From contig CAVZOP010000002.1 of the NCBI GenBank assembly GCA_963776935.1, positions 682,001 to 746,000 on the forward strand: a stretch of 64,000 bases of DNA, given 5' to 3'. Each line of letters starts with the position of its first letter. Position 1 is the stretch's first letter. Below the pieces are notes generated by a model. It saw only the letters and a program-made list of their open reading frames with translations. It did not search any database and had not been told where the DNA came from. Below, one piece after another: positions 51,004-59,968 of this stretch. Origin of the DNA: JALOLG01 sp963776935 (GTDB lineage: Bacteria; Actinomycetota; Acidimicrobiia; Acidimicrobiales; Ilumatobacteraceae). The position numbers and the translations under genes were made by a program.

Positions 51004-51929
51004 AGCACCTCCGATCGATCGCCGAGCTCGGCGCCGACGGTATGGCGCGGTTGCTCGACCTCACCGACCACATGGCGGAGGTCAACCGCCGTCCGAATCC
51101 CAAGGTCCCGGCGCTGCGCGGCAAGACCGTCTGCATGATCTTCTTCGAGGACTCGACCCGGACCCGCCTGAGCTTCGAGACCGCAGCCAAGCGTCTGTCG
51201 GCCGACACGATGACGTTCAGCGTCGGCACGTCGAGCGTCAACAAGGGCGAGAGCCTGCGCGACACGATCGAGACCGTGGCAGCGATGGGCGTCGACGCGT
51301 TCGTGATCCGGCACGGCTCCAGCGGTACGCCGTGGCAGGTCAGCAGCTGGACCACCTCGAGCGTCATCAACGCCGGCGACGGGTGGCACGAGCATCCGAC
51401 GCAGGCACTGCTCGACTGCTACACGATCCGTACCGCGCTCGGGCGCACGGGTGGGTTCGACGGCTTGCGGATCGCGATCGTCGGCGACATCAAGCACAGC
51501 CGCGTCGCCCGCAGCAACATCGACGCGTTCCGGATGATGGGCGCCGACGTCACGCTCGTCGCTCCCCGCACGTTGCTCCCCCCGGTCGTGGGTGCACCGA
51601 CCGCGGCCGACCTCGACGAGGTGATCGACGACGTCGATGTGCTGTACCTACTGCGGATGCAGCGCGAGCGGATGACCGAGGCGCTCGTGCCGACGCTGCG
51701 TGAGTACACGGCGCGATTCGGCCTCACGCCGCAACGGGCGCGGCGTCTCGGCAAGCACGCACTCGTCATGCACCCGGGGCCGATGAACCGCGGCGTCGAG
51801 ATGGCCGTCGATCCGTCGGAACTGCCGGGCGCGGTGATCACCCAGCAGGTGACGAACGGGATCGCGGTGCGGATGGCCGTGCTGTTCGACATCCTCGGCA
51901 GCGGCACCGACCTGGAGGCCCAGCCGTGA
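51000..51929 (+). CDS. pyrB: Aspartate carbamoyltransferase catalytic subunit
   Basis: Makes carbamoyl aspartate, the committed pyrimidine step. 309 residues. Carbamoyl-phosphate motif STRTR in FFEDSTRTRLSFE (about 44-56), HPTQALLD aspartate-site block and the VMHPGPMNRGVE segment. No pyrI regulatory gene in the window, as usual in actinobacteria. ATG 51000 overlaps the pyrR stop. pyrC overlaps the 3' end (GTGA). Confidence 0.96.
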   Translation: MKHLRSIAELGADGMARLLDLTDHMAEVNRRPNPKVPALRGKTVCMIFFEDSTRTRLSFETAAKRLSADTMTFSVGTSSVNKGESLRDTIETVAAMGVDAFVIRHGSSGTPWQVSSWTTSSVINAGDGWHEHPTQALLDCYTIRTALGRTGGFDGLRIAIVGDIKHSRVARSNIDAFRMMGADVTLVAPRTLLPPVVGAPTAADLDEVIDDVDVLYLLRMQRERMTEALVPTLREYTARFGLTPQRARRLGKHALVMHPGPMNRGVEMAVDPSELPGAVITQQVTNGIAVRMAVLFDILGSGTDLEAQP

Positions 51930-53200
51930 CCACCGTGATCAAGGGCGGGCTCGTGCTCGACCAGGCCGGCGAGCGCACGGCCGACGTGTTGATCGAGGGG
52001 TCCGTCGTCGTCGCCGTCGGCGAGGACCTCGACGGGGATGTCGTGCTCGACGCCGCGGGCTGTGTCGTGTGCCCCGGCTTCGTCGACCTCCACGCCCACC
52101 TCCGCGAGCCGGGCCACGAGGAGGCAGAGACGATCGAGACCGGCACGCGAGCGGCGGCGCTCGGCGGGTACACCGCGGTCGTGGCGATGCCGAACACCGA
52201 TCCTGCCCAGGACTCGGTCAGCGTCGTCGAGTTCGTGCGCCGCCAAGCGGTCGCGGCGGGGCTCTGCGAGGTGGCCCCGGCGGGTTGCATCACCATCGGT
52301 CGCCTCGGCCAGCAACTGGCGCCGTTCGCCGAGCTCGCCGCCGCCGGTGTGCGGTTGTTCACCGACGACGGAAACGGCGTGCAGGACCCACTGCTGATGC
52401 GTCGCGCGCTCGAGTACTCGCTCGGGCTCGACATCACGCTCGCCCAGCACTGCGAAGTCGCCCGCCTCACCGAGGGCGCGGTCATGCACGAGGGTGAGTG
52501 CTGCAGCCGGCTCGGCCTGCCGGGTTGGCCGAGCATCGCCGAGGAGCTGATGGTCCACCGCGACATCGAGCTGGCCCGGCTGACGGGCGCGCGCATCCAT
52601 CTCCTGCATCTGTCGACCGAGCGCAGCGTCGAGCTGGTGCGGGCTGCCAAGGCCGACGGTGTGGCGGTCACGGCCGAGGCCGCGCCCCACCACCTCAGCC
52701 TCACCGACGACGCGCTCGACGGCTACAGCCCGACCTACAAGGTCAACCCTCCGTTGCGGCGGCCGTCCGATGTGGCCGCGATCAGAGCCGGGCTGGCGGA
52801 CGGCACGATCGACGCGATCGCCACCGACCACGCCCCGCACGCCTCGGAGACCAAGGAACAGCCGCTCGACCACGCCCCGCCCGGCATGCTCGGCCTCGAG
52901 ACGGCACTCGGCGTGGCGCTCGCCCACCTCGACATGCCGCTCACCGACGTCGTCGCCGCGCTGTCGTGGAAACCGGCCGCGATCGCCGGCCTCGACGACC
53001 GCCACGGCCGGCCGATCGCCGTAGGGGAGCCGGCCAACCTCACCGTGTTCGATCCCGAGGTCGAGTGGGAGGTCCAGCCGGCACGGCTGGCGAGCCGCAG
53101 CCGCAACACGCCCTACGTCGGCACCCCGCTGCGCGGCCGGGTGCGCCACACGATCTTCACCGGCCACCCGGTCGTCATCGACGGGACACCACAACGATGA
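51926..53200 (+). CDS. pyrC: Dihydroorotase
   Basis: Class I dihydroorotase closing carbamoyl aspartate to dihydroorotate. 424 residues. Metal site DLHAHLREPG near residue 56, further His ligands in LAQHCE and HLLHLST, and the catalytic Asp in IATDHAPHA (about 300). GTG 51926 overlaps the pyrB stop. The last gene of the PyrR-controlled unit; then comes an AT-rich segment with a second promoter for the carA leader. Confidence 0.96.
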   Translation: MTTVIKGGLVLDQAGERTADVLIEGSVVVAVGEDLDGDVVLDAAGCVVCPGFVDLHAHLREPGHEEAETIETGTRAAALGGYTAVVAMPNTDPAQDSVSVVEFVRRQAVAAGLCEVAPAGCITIGRLGQQLAPFAELAAAGVRLFTDDGNGVQDPLLMRRALEYSLGLDITLAQHCEVARLTEGAVMHEGECCSRLGLPGWPSIAEELMVHRDIELARLTGARIHLLHLSTERSVELVRAAKADGVAVTAEAAPHHLSLTDDALDGYSPTYKVNPPLRRPSDVAAIRAGLADGTIDAIATDHAPHASETKEQPLDHAPPGMLGLETALGVALAHLDMPLTDVVAALSWKPAAIAGLDDRHGRPIAVGEPANLTVFDPEVEWEVQPARLASRSRNTPYVGTPLRGRVRHTIFTGHPVVIDGTPQR

Positions 53201-53205
53201 ATAGA

Positions 53206-53211
53206 TATACT
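53206..53211 (+). promoter_or_regulatory. -10 box TATACT between pyrC and carA
   Basis: The best -10 match in the window, in a short AT-rich stretch just after pyrC. It ends 9 nt before ATG 53221, the start of a 28-codon ORF, so the transcript is probably leaderless for that ORF. Confidence 0.5.
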
Positions 53212-53220
53212 CACATCCGT

Positions 53221-53307
53221 ATGAACATGCACAACCCCGCCGTTCTGTCTGCTTCAGACGAGCGCACGAGCAATCTGAGGCAGACAGAACGGGGGTGGGG
53301 GCGGTGA
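53221..53307 (+). CDS. Putative 28-residue leader peptide overlapping carA
   Basis: ATG 53221 lies 9 nt after a TATACT box. The ORF contains six arginine-type basic positions near its end (…DERTSNLRQTERGWGR) and terminates at TGA 53305-53307, overlapping the carA GTG as GTGA. Codons 9-22 are formed by copy 3 of the 43-nt palindromic element. Short coding, no homology known. Could regulate carA by translational coupling; could also be incidental. Confidence 0.4.
   Translation: MNMHNPAVLSASDERTSNLRQTERGWGR
53245..53287 (+). repeat. 43-nt palindromic element, copy 3
   Basis: Best-preserved palindrome of the three: including flanks, CCGTTCTGTCTGC-TTCAGA (from 53240) pairs with TCTGAGGCAGACAGAACGG (to 53293) with one mismatch around a 15-nt loop. 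Lies between pyrC and carA, inside the putative leader ORF. Confidence 0.78.
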
Positions 53308-54419
53308 GCGGGGCGATTCGTGAGGGGGCGTTGGTGCTTGCCGACGGGAGCGTGTTCGAGGGGGAGATGCTCGGGGCCGATGCGCCGGGCGGGATCGCCA
53401 CCGGCGAGGTGGTGTTCAACACGGTGCTCAGTGGCTACCAGGAGGTGATCACCGACCCGAGCTACGCCGGCCAGATCATCACGTTCACCTACCCGCACAT
53501 CGGCAACTGCGGGATCAACGGCACCGACGACGAGTCGCGGCGCCCGTTCTGTCGCGGCGTCATCGTGCGCGACCTCGCCCGTCGCCACAGCAACCACCGG
53601 GCCGAAGGCGGCCTGGGCCCGATGCTCGACCGGGCGGGAGTGCCCGGCATCGGCGGCATCGACACCCGCCGCCTGACGCGCCTGATCCGCGACACCGGGG
53701 CGATGCCGGGCGCGTTCGGCACGGCGAGCGAGAGCGAGCTGTTGGCGGCGGCGCGGGCCGAGCCCGGCACCGACGGCGTCGATCTGGTCGCCCAGGTCAC
53801 CACGCCGACGGCGTACACGGTCGAGAACGTCGACGACGATGTCGGCCGGCACCGGCCGCTCGTCATCGCCTACGACTACGGGATCAAGCGCACGATCCTG
53901 CGCAACCTCGCCGAGTTCGCCCGGGTCGAGGTCGTACCGGCATCGACGACAGCGGCCGACGTCCTCGCCCGCCAACCCGACGGGGTGTTCCTGTCGAACG
54001 GACCCGGTGACCCGGCGACCGTGCCGTATGCCGTCGACTCGATCCGCGGCTTGCTCGGCGAGGTACCGATCTTCGGGATCTGCCTCGGGCACCAGTTGCT
54101 GGGTCTGGCGATCGGCGGCGGCACGGTCAAGTTGCCGTTCGGGCACCACGGTGGCAACCACCCGGTGAAGAACCTCGTGACCGGACGGATCGAGATCACC
54201 AGCCAGAACCACAACTTCGCGGTGGATGCCGACGGGCTCGCCGGCATCGCCGAGATGACGCACGTGAACCTCAACGACGGCGTCTGCGAGGGGATGCAGG
54301 TCACGGGCGAGCGGGCGTTCAGCGTGCAGCACCATCCCGAGGCCGGCCCGGGACCGCACGACAGCCGGTACCTGTTCGAGCAGTTCGCCGACCTGCTCGA
54401 AGGCGGGGTGCGCGCCTGA
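53304..54419 (+). CDS. carA: Carbamoyl-phosphate synthase small (glutaminase) subunit
   Basis: 371 residues. N-terminal domain (GALVLADGSVFEGEMLG, NTVLSGYQEVITDPSY), class I glutaminase with the nucleophile Cys in FGICLGHQLLG (about 256) and His-Glu in FSVQHHPEAGPGPHD. Supplies ammonia to CarB for arginine and pyrimidine synthesis. GTG 53304 is preferred over GTG 53295 because it overlaps the stop of a leader-type ORF and clears the palindromic element. The stop overlaps carB ATG. Confidence 0.95.
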   Translation: MSGAIREGALVLADGSVFEGEMLGADAPGGIATGEVVFNTVLSGYQEVITDPSYAGQIITFTYPHIGNCGINGTDDESRRPFCRGVIVRDLARRHSNHRAEGGLGPMLDRAGVPGIGGIDTRRLTRLIRDTGAMPGAFGTASESELLAAARAEPGTDGVDLVAQVTTPTAYTVENVDDDVGRHRPLVIAYDYGIKRTILRNLAEFARVEVVPASTTAADVLARQPDGVFLSNGPGDPATVPYAVDSIRGLLGEVPIFGICLGHQLLGLAIGGGTVKLPFGHHGGNHPVKNLVTGRIEITSQNHNFAVDADGLAGIAEMTHVNLNDGVCEGMQVTGERAFSVQHHPEAGPGPHDSRYLFEQFADLLEGGVRA

Positions 54420-57400
54420 TGCCGAAGCGCACCGACATCCAGTCGATCCTCATCATCGGGTCGGGGCCGATCGTCATCGGGCAGGCGTGCGAGTTCGACT
54501 ACTCGGGGACGCAGGCCTGCCGCGTGTTGCGTGACGAGGGCTATCGCGTGATCCTCGCCAACTCGAACCCGGCGACGATCATGACCGACCCCGACTTCGC
54601 CGACGCGACCTACGTCGAACCGCTCACGTGGGAGGTGCTGGAGGCGATCATCGAGCGCGAGCATCCCGACGCGGTGCTTCCGACGCTGGGTGGCCAGACC
54701 GGCCTGAACGTGGCGATGGAGCTGTACGAGCGGGGACTGATCGGCGTGCCCGGTCGGCCGGAGATGATCGGCGCCGACGCCACCGCGATCGCCACCGCCG
54801 AGGACCGCGAGAAGTTCAAGGCGGCGATGGTCGAGATCGGGCTCGACGTGCCGCGGTCGGGGACGGCCCACGACATGGACGAGGCGCGCAAGGTCGTCGC
54901 CGACATCGGGTTGCCGGTGATCATCCGCCCGGCGTACATCCTCGGCGGGCGCGGCACCGGGATCGCGGCCACACCCGACGAGTTCGAGCGGATGGCCGCC
55001 AACGGTCTGTCGTCGAGCCCGATCGGCGAGATCCTCGTCGAGGAGTCGATCGCCGGGTGGAAGGAGTACGAGCTCGAGGTCATGCGCGACCGCGCCGACA
55101 ACTGCGTGATCATCTGCTCGATCGAGAACGTCGACCCGATGGGCGTGCACACCGGCGACTCGATCACGGTGGCGCCGCAGCAGACGCTCACCGACGTCGA
55201 GTACCAGCAGATGCGCGACTCGGCGATCGCCTGCATCCGGCGCGTCGGCGTCGAGACCGGCGGGTCGAACGTTCAGTTCGCGGTCGAGCCCTCGACCGGA
55301 CGTCAGGTCATCATCGAGATGAACCCCCGCGTGTCGCGTTCGTCGGCGCTGGCGTCGAAGGCCACCGGCTTCCCGATCGCCAAGATCGCCGCCCGCCTCG
55401 CCGTGGGGTACACACTCGACGAGATCCCAAACGATGTGACGGCGACGGCGACTCGATGCCGGCCAGCTTCGAGCCGGTCATCGACTACGTCGTCACCAAG
55501 ATCCCACGGTGGGCGTTCGAGAAGCTGCCCGGCACGACCGGGATCCTCGGCACGCAGATGCAGTCGGTCGGCGAGGTGATGGCGATCGGGCGCACGTTCC
55601 CCGAGAGCCTGCAGAAGGCGCTGCGTTCGCTCGAGCAAGGCCGGATGGGCCTCAACTGCGATCCGGCCGAGCGCCAGCTGAGCGGGCTCGACGACGACGA
55701 GCTGTTGGCGCAGATCGCGATCGCCACGCCGGAGCGGATCTTCCAGATCGGCGAGCTGCTCCGCCGTGGAGTGTCGATCGAGGCGATCCACGACGCGTGC
55801 CGGATCGACCCGTGGTTCATCGACCAGATGGCGATCATCATCGACGAGCGGGCGGCGCTCGACGAGATCGGGTTCGACGGCATGGACACCGCGCGCGTTC
55901 CGACGGGCCAAGCGGCTTGGGGTTCTCCGACGCCCAACTCGCGTACCTGTGGGACACCGACGAGTTGGCGATCCGCGCCGCCCGTGAGACGCTCGGCGTG
56001 GTGCCGACCTACAAGACGGTCGACACGTGCGCTGCCGAGTTCGCCGCGGCGACGCCGTACCACTACTCGACGTACGAGGACGAGACCGAGGTCCGCCCAT
56101 CCGATCGACGCAAGGTGGTGATCCTCGGATCCGGGCCCAACCGCATCGGGCAGGGGATCGAGTTCGACTACTGCTGCGTGCACGCCAGCTTCGCGCTCCG
56201 CGACGCCGGCTACGAGACGGTGATGATCAACTGCAACCCCGAGACGGTGTCGACCGACTACGACACGAGCGACCGGTTGTACTTCGAGCCGCTCACCCGC
56301 GAGGACGTGCTGAACGTGATCGCCGCCGAGCAGCCGTACCGGATCATCGTCGTCGCTCGGCGGGCAGACACCGTTGAAGCTGGCCGGCCAGATCCCCGCC
56401 GAGCTCGTCGCGGGTACGTCGCCGGATGCGATCGACGCCGCCGAGGACCGCGAGCGCTGGAACGTGCTCTGCACCGAGCTGTCGATCCCGCAACCGCCGG
56501 GCGGTACCGCGGCCGACCTCGAGCAGGCGTTGGTGATCACCGACGAGATCGGCTTCCCGGTGCTCGTGCGACCGAGCTACGTGCTCGGTGGCCGGGCGAT
56601 GCAGATCGTGCACGACCGCAACCACCTCGCCCGGGCGATGGACGAGCTGGCCGGGTTCGGCAGCCTCGGGCGCGAAGGGTGGCTTGTCGGCGGAACGCCC
56701 CGTGCTGATCGATCGCTTCCTCGCCGACGCCACCGAGGTCGATGTCGACGCCATCCGCGACCACACCGGCGAGGTGCTGATCGGCGGCGTCATGGAGCAC
56801 GTCGAGGAGGCCGGTGTCCACTCGGGTGACTCGGCGTGTGCGATCCCGCCCCAGACGCTGCCGGCGTGGGTCGTCGAGGTGATCGAGGCGTACACCGCAG
56901 CGATCGCCGAGCGACTCGACGTGCGCGGACTGATCAACGTCCAGTTCGCGGTCGCCGGCACCACCGTGTACGTGATCGAGGCCAACCCACGGGCCAGCCG
57001 GACGGTCCCGTTCGTGGCCAAGGCGACTGGCGTGCCGCTCGCCAAGGTCGCCTCGCGGGTGATGCTCGGCGCGACGCTGGCCGAGCTCCGCGCCGAGGGA
57101 CTGCTCATCGAGCCGGTCGTCGGCCACGTCGCCGTGAAGGAGGCGGTGATGCCGTTCAACCGCTTCCCCGAGGTCGACTCGGCGCTCGGCCCCGAGATGC
57201 GCTCGACCGGCGAGGTGATGGGGATCGACACCACGTTCGGGCGGGCGTTCTACAAGGCCGAGTTGGCGGCCGGCACGGTGCTGCCGATGGGCGGCACAGT
57301 GTTCTTGTCGCTGGCCGACTCCGACAAGCCGGCCGGTCTGGTGGTGGCGAGGCGTCTCAAAGAGCTCGGGCTCGGCATCGCGGCGACGAAAGGGACCGCT

Positions 57401-57694
57401 GCGCACCTGCGCCGTTTCGGCATGCACGTCGACCAGGAGGTCGGCAAGGTCCAGGATCACGACGCCGTCACGGCCGTCGACCTGATCGCCGACGGCAAGA
57501 TCAGCTTCGTCGTGAACACGCCGCAGGGCCGTGGTGGTCGCACCGACGGCGAACAGATCCGCAAGGCCGCCAGCTTGCACCGAGTGAGCTGCGTCACCAC
57601 GATCGCCGCCGCACTCGCCGCCGCCCAGGGGCTCGCCGAGCGGCCAGGCGACACGCTCTCGGTCCGGTCGCTGCAGGAGTATCACGCTCGATGA
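54419..57694 (+). CDS. carB: Carbamoyl-phosphate synthase large subunit (five apparent frameshifts)
   Basis: Makes carbamoyl phosphate from bicarbonate, ammonia and two ATP; about 1090 residues, two homologous halves (SILIIGSGPIVIGQACEFDYSG and VVILGSGPNRIGQGIEFDYC) plus the C-terminal allosteric domain. All expected blocks are present but in three frames. Shifts: about 55441 (one base missing), 55891-55897 and the GGGG run 55919-55922 (one surplus each), 56348-56354 and the GGG run 56677-56679 (one surplus each). Correcting them gives continuous family sequence such as …RRAKRLGFSDAQLAYLW… and …IIVSLGGQTPLKLAG…. Treated as one intact gene. Confidence 0.9.
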
Positions 57695-57738
57695 GCGCCG
57701 GTCGGTGGTTGGTGCTGGTTGATGATGCGGCCGATTGA
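57691..57738 (+). CDS. Putative 15-residue ORF overlapping the carB stop
   Basis: ATG 57691 overlaps the carB TGA (ATGA) and encodes MSAGRWLVLVDDAAD, ending at TGA 57738. The region beyond is low-complexity (13-bp and 10-bp tandem repeats), so this may be chance. Confidence 0.2.
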   Translation: MSAGRWLVLVDDAAD

Positions 57739-57755
57739 TGGTGCCGATTGATGGT
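57730..57755 (+). repeat. 13-bp tandem duplication before pyrD
   Basis: GCCGATTGATGGT twice in a row, followed by GGTGACGGTC/GGTGACGGTT, all within the carB-pyrD gap of about 84 bp. Confidence 0.7.
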
Positions 57756-57778
57756 TGGTGACGGTCGGTGACGGTTCG

Positions 57779-58690
57779 ATGAACGTCGACACGCGGGTGC
57801 GCGTCGGCTCGGTGGAGCTGCGCAACCCGGTGATGACGGCCTCGGGAACCGCCGGGTACGCCGACGAGCTGGCGGCGTTCTTCGACCCCGCCGCGATCGG
57901 CGCGATGGTCGTCAAGTCGCTCGCCGCGTACGAGTGGGCCGGCAACCCGGCGCCGCGCCTGCACCCGACACCACAGGGGATGCTGAACGCCGTCGGGCTC
58001 CAGGGCCCGGGCATCCCGCGCTGGCTCGCCGACGACCTGCCGCGGTTGCTCGACCGCGGCGCGAGTGTCGTGGCGAGCATCTGGGGGCGCACGGTCGATG
58101 ACTATCGCCGCGCCGCCGACCTGCTGGCCGGCGCTCCGAACGGTGTGATCGCCGTCGAGGTCAACCTGTCGTGTCCCAACCTCGAGGGTCGGGGCGGGAT
58201 CTTCGCCCACGACTGCGAGATGTCGGCGGCCGTGATCGCCGCCACCGACGGATGTGGCCGGCCACGCTGGGCCAAGCTCAGCCCGAACACCGACCGCATC
58301 GTCGAGGTCGCGGCAGCCGTGCACGCGGCCGGTGCCGAGGCGGTCACGCTGGTCAACACGATGCTCGGGATGGTGGTCGACCCGTCGACGCGCCGGCCGG
58401 CGCTCGGCGCCGGTGGCGGCGGACTCTCGGGGCGGGCGATCCACCCGATCGCCGTGCGGGCGGTGCACGACGTTCGCCAGGCCCACCCCGACCTGCCGAT
58501 CGTCGGCGTCGGCGGGGTGGCGAACGGATGGGATGCGGCCGAGCTGATGATCGTCGGGGCCGGCGCGGTGCAGGTCGGGACGGCCACCTTCGAGGATCCG
58601 GCCGCGCCGCGACGGGTGCTCGACGACCTGGTGAGGTGGGCCGACGCGGCGGGGATCCGCCACTTGGCCGATTTGGGCGCGCTAGCGTGA
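57779..58690 (+). CDS. pyrD: Dihydroorotate dehydrogenase, class 1B catalytic subunit type
   Basis: 303 residues. FMN barrel with PVMTASGTAGYADEL start, catalytic Cys in NLSCPNLEG (about 130), which marks class 1 (not membrane class 2), and phosphate-binding GVGGVANGWDAAELMIVGAGAVQVGTA. Class 1B enzymes need an electron-transfer partner PyrK; none is seen in the window. ATG 57779 gives the standard N-terminus; a GTG at 57755 is an alternative. It occupies the place between carB and mihF where many actinobacteria have pyrF. Confidence 0.9.
   Translation: MNVDTRVRVGSVELRNPVMTASGTAGYADELAAFFDPAAIGAMVVKSLAAYEWAGNPAPRLHPTPQGMLNAVGLQGPGIPRWLADDLPRLLDRGASVVASIWGRTVDDYRRAADLLAGAPNGVIAVEVNLSCPNLEGRGGIFAHDCEMSAAVIAATDGCGRPRWAKLSPNTDRIVEVAAAVHAAGAEAVTLVNTMLGMVVDPSTRRPALGAGGGGLSGRAIHPIAVRAVHDVRQAHPDLPIVGVGGVANGWDAAELMIVGAGAVQVGTATFEDPAAPRRVLDDLVRWADAAGIRHLADLGALA
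58683..58688 (+). promoter_or_regulatory. -10 box TAGCGT before mihF
   Basis: Overlaps the end of pyrD and ends 7 nt before ATG 58696; leaderless pattern. Confidence 0.45.
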
Positions 58691-58695
58691 ATCGC

Positions 58696-59007
58696 ATGGC
58701 AACACCTCCGCAGTTGACCCCGGAGCAGCGAACCGCAGCACTCGCCAAAGCGGCCGAGGCACGGGCCGCACGAGCCGAGATCAAGGCGCGACTGAAGATG
58801 GGGTCGATGACCCTCGCCCAGGCTCTGGCCTCGGACGACAACAACGTCGGCAAGCTCAAGGTCGTGTCGATGCTCGAATCACTCCCGGGCGTCGGCAAGG
58901 TCAAGGCGCGTCGCGTGATGGACGAGATCGGCATCGCCGACAACCGGCGGGTCCAGGGACTCGGCACCCAACAGCGGGCTGCGCTCCTCCAACAACTCGG
59001 TTCGTGA
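58696..59007 (+). CDS. mihF: Actinobacterial integration host factor
   Basis: Small nucleoid-associated protein, 103 residues. Helical N-terminus (TPEQRTAALAKAAEARAARAEIKARLK) and the S13-like helix-two-turn-helix with LPGVGKVKARRVMDEIGI (about 68-84), then RVQGLGTQQRAALL. In mycobacteria mIHF is essential and compacts DNA; the order mihF-gmk-rpoZ-coaBC-metK-priA is shared. ATG 58696 follows a TAGCGT box; GTG 58687 would add three residues. Confidence 0.94.
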   Translation: MATPPQLTPEQRTAALAKAAEARAARAEIKARLKMGSMTLAQALASDDNNVGKLKVVSMLESLPGVGKVKARRVMDEIGIADNRRVQGLGTQQRAALLQQLGS

Positions 59008-59011
59008 CCCG

Positions 59012-59563
59012 TTGATCTTCGTCGTCTCCGGTCCCGGGGGCGTCGGGAAGGGCACGATCGTCGATGAGCTGGTACTGCGCGATCCCAGGCTGCGCCTGAG
59101 CCGGTCGTGGACGACCCGCGATCAGCGCCCCGGCGAGCCCGACAGCGCGTACGTGTTCACCACGCCGTCCGAGTTCGAAGCGCGAGTCGAGGCCGGCGGC
59201 TTCCTCGAGTGGACCGAGTTCCTCGGCAACTACTACGGCACGCCCGTTCCCGACGGGCGCTTCCTCGACCCCGACGTCGACACCGATCTGGTGCTCGAGA
59301 TCGAGGTCGACGGGGCCCAGCAGGTGAAGCATCGCCATCCCGACGCGATCTTGATCTTCGTCCTGCCACCGTCGCGCGACGAGCAGGAACGGCGTCTTCG
59401 CCTCCGGGGTGACGAGAGCGACAAGGTGCTCGCCCGCTTGCGCAAGGCCGAGCTCGAAGAACCCGTCGGGCGGGCGCTGGCCGACCATGTGGTGGTCAAC
59501 GACGACCTCGAGCAGACGATCGACGACTTGGCCGCGATCATCGAATCGGAGCGCAGCCGGTAG
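59012..59563 (+). CDS. gmk: Guanylate kinase
   Basis: Phosphorylates GMP to GDP. 183 residues. P-loop GPGGVGKGT (usual GPSGVGKG/ST with Ser replaced by Gly), the SRSWTTRDQRPGEPDSAYVF GMP site, FLEWTEFLGNYYGTP and EIEVDGAQQVK. A rare TTG start at 59012, 4 bp after mihF; no ATG or GTG in frame nearby gives a better start. The TAG stop is part of a TAGGCT box that may serve rpoZ. Confidence 0.94.
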   Translation: MIFVVSGPGGVGKGTIVDELVLRDPRLRLSRSWTTRDQRPGEPDSAYVFTTPSEFEARVEAGGFLEWTEFLGNYYGTPVPDGRFLDPDVDTDLVLEIEVDGAQQVKHRHPDAILIFVLPPSRDEQERRLRLRGDESDKVLARLRKAELEEPVGRALADHVVVNDDLEQTIDDLAAIIESERSR

Positions 59564-59566
59564 GCT
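59561..59566 (+). promoter_or_regulatory. -10 box TAGGCT between gmk and rpoZ
   Basis: Overlaps the gmk stop and lies about 104 nt before the rpoZ ATG. Possible promoter with a leader of about 95 nt; rpoZ has an AAGGAG ribosome site (59657-59662). Confidence 0.3.
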
Positions 59567-59669
59567 TGCCAGGCTATTTCAGAGTTTGTCGCACCGTTCC
59601 GCACGACCGACGCGATCATCCAGGTGCGCCACCCACGCCAACCGGCGTGACGACCCAAGGAGCCCGGCC

Positions 59670-59960
59670 ATGGCCCAGTCCCACGACACGATGATGAACC
59701 CTCCGATCGAAGGCTTGCTCTCCCGTGTCGATTCCAAGTTCAGCCTGGTCACGCTCGCCGCGCGGCGGGCCCGCAACATCAACTCGTACTTCAACCAGCT
59801 CGGCGAGGGTCTCGGTCACATGATCCCGCCGCAGGTGTCGTCGGTCGCCCGCAAGCCGCTGAGCATCGCCTTCGAGGAGATCTCGGCCGACAAGATCGTC
59901 TGGACCGAGCCGCCGGAACCGGCCGGCGACGAGGCCGCTGCCGGCGACGGGACGGACTGA
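59670..59960 (+). CDS. rpoZ: RNA polymerase omega subunit
   Basis: 96 residues. The conserved GLLSRVDSKFSLVTLAARRARNINSYF helix pair (about 14-40) binds the beta' subunit C-terminus; the VARKPLSIAFEEI segment and an acidic C-tail follow. ATG 59670 has AAGGAG 7 nt upstream. Placed between gmk and coaBC as in mycobacteria. Confidence 0.93.
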   Translation: MAQSHDTMMNPPIEGLLSRVDSKFSLVTLAARRARNINSYFNQLGEGLGHMIPPQVSSVARKPLSIAFEEISADKIVWTEPPEPAGDEAAAGDGTD

Positions 59961-59968
59961 CCTCCTCC

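Noticed and set aside
54419..57694. carB, aspS, ileS, tgt and coaBC as true pseudogenes or programmed frameshifts
   Set aside because: All are essential or central, single-base edits restore full family sequence, and the same error type (often surplus G) recurs through the window.
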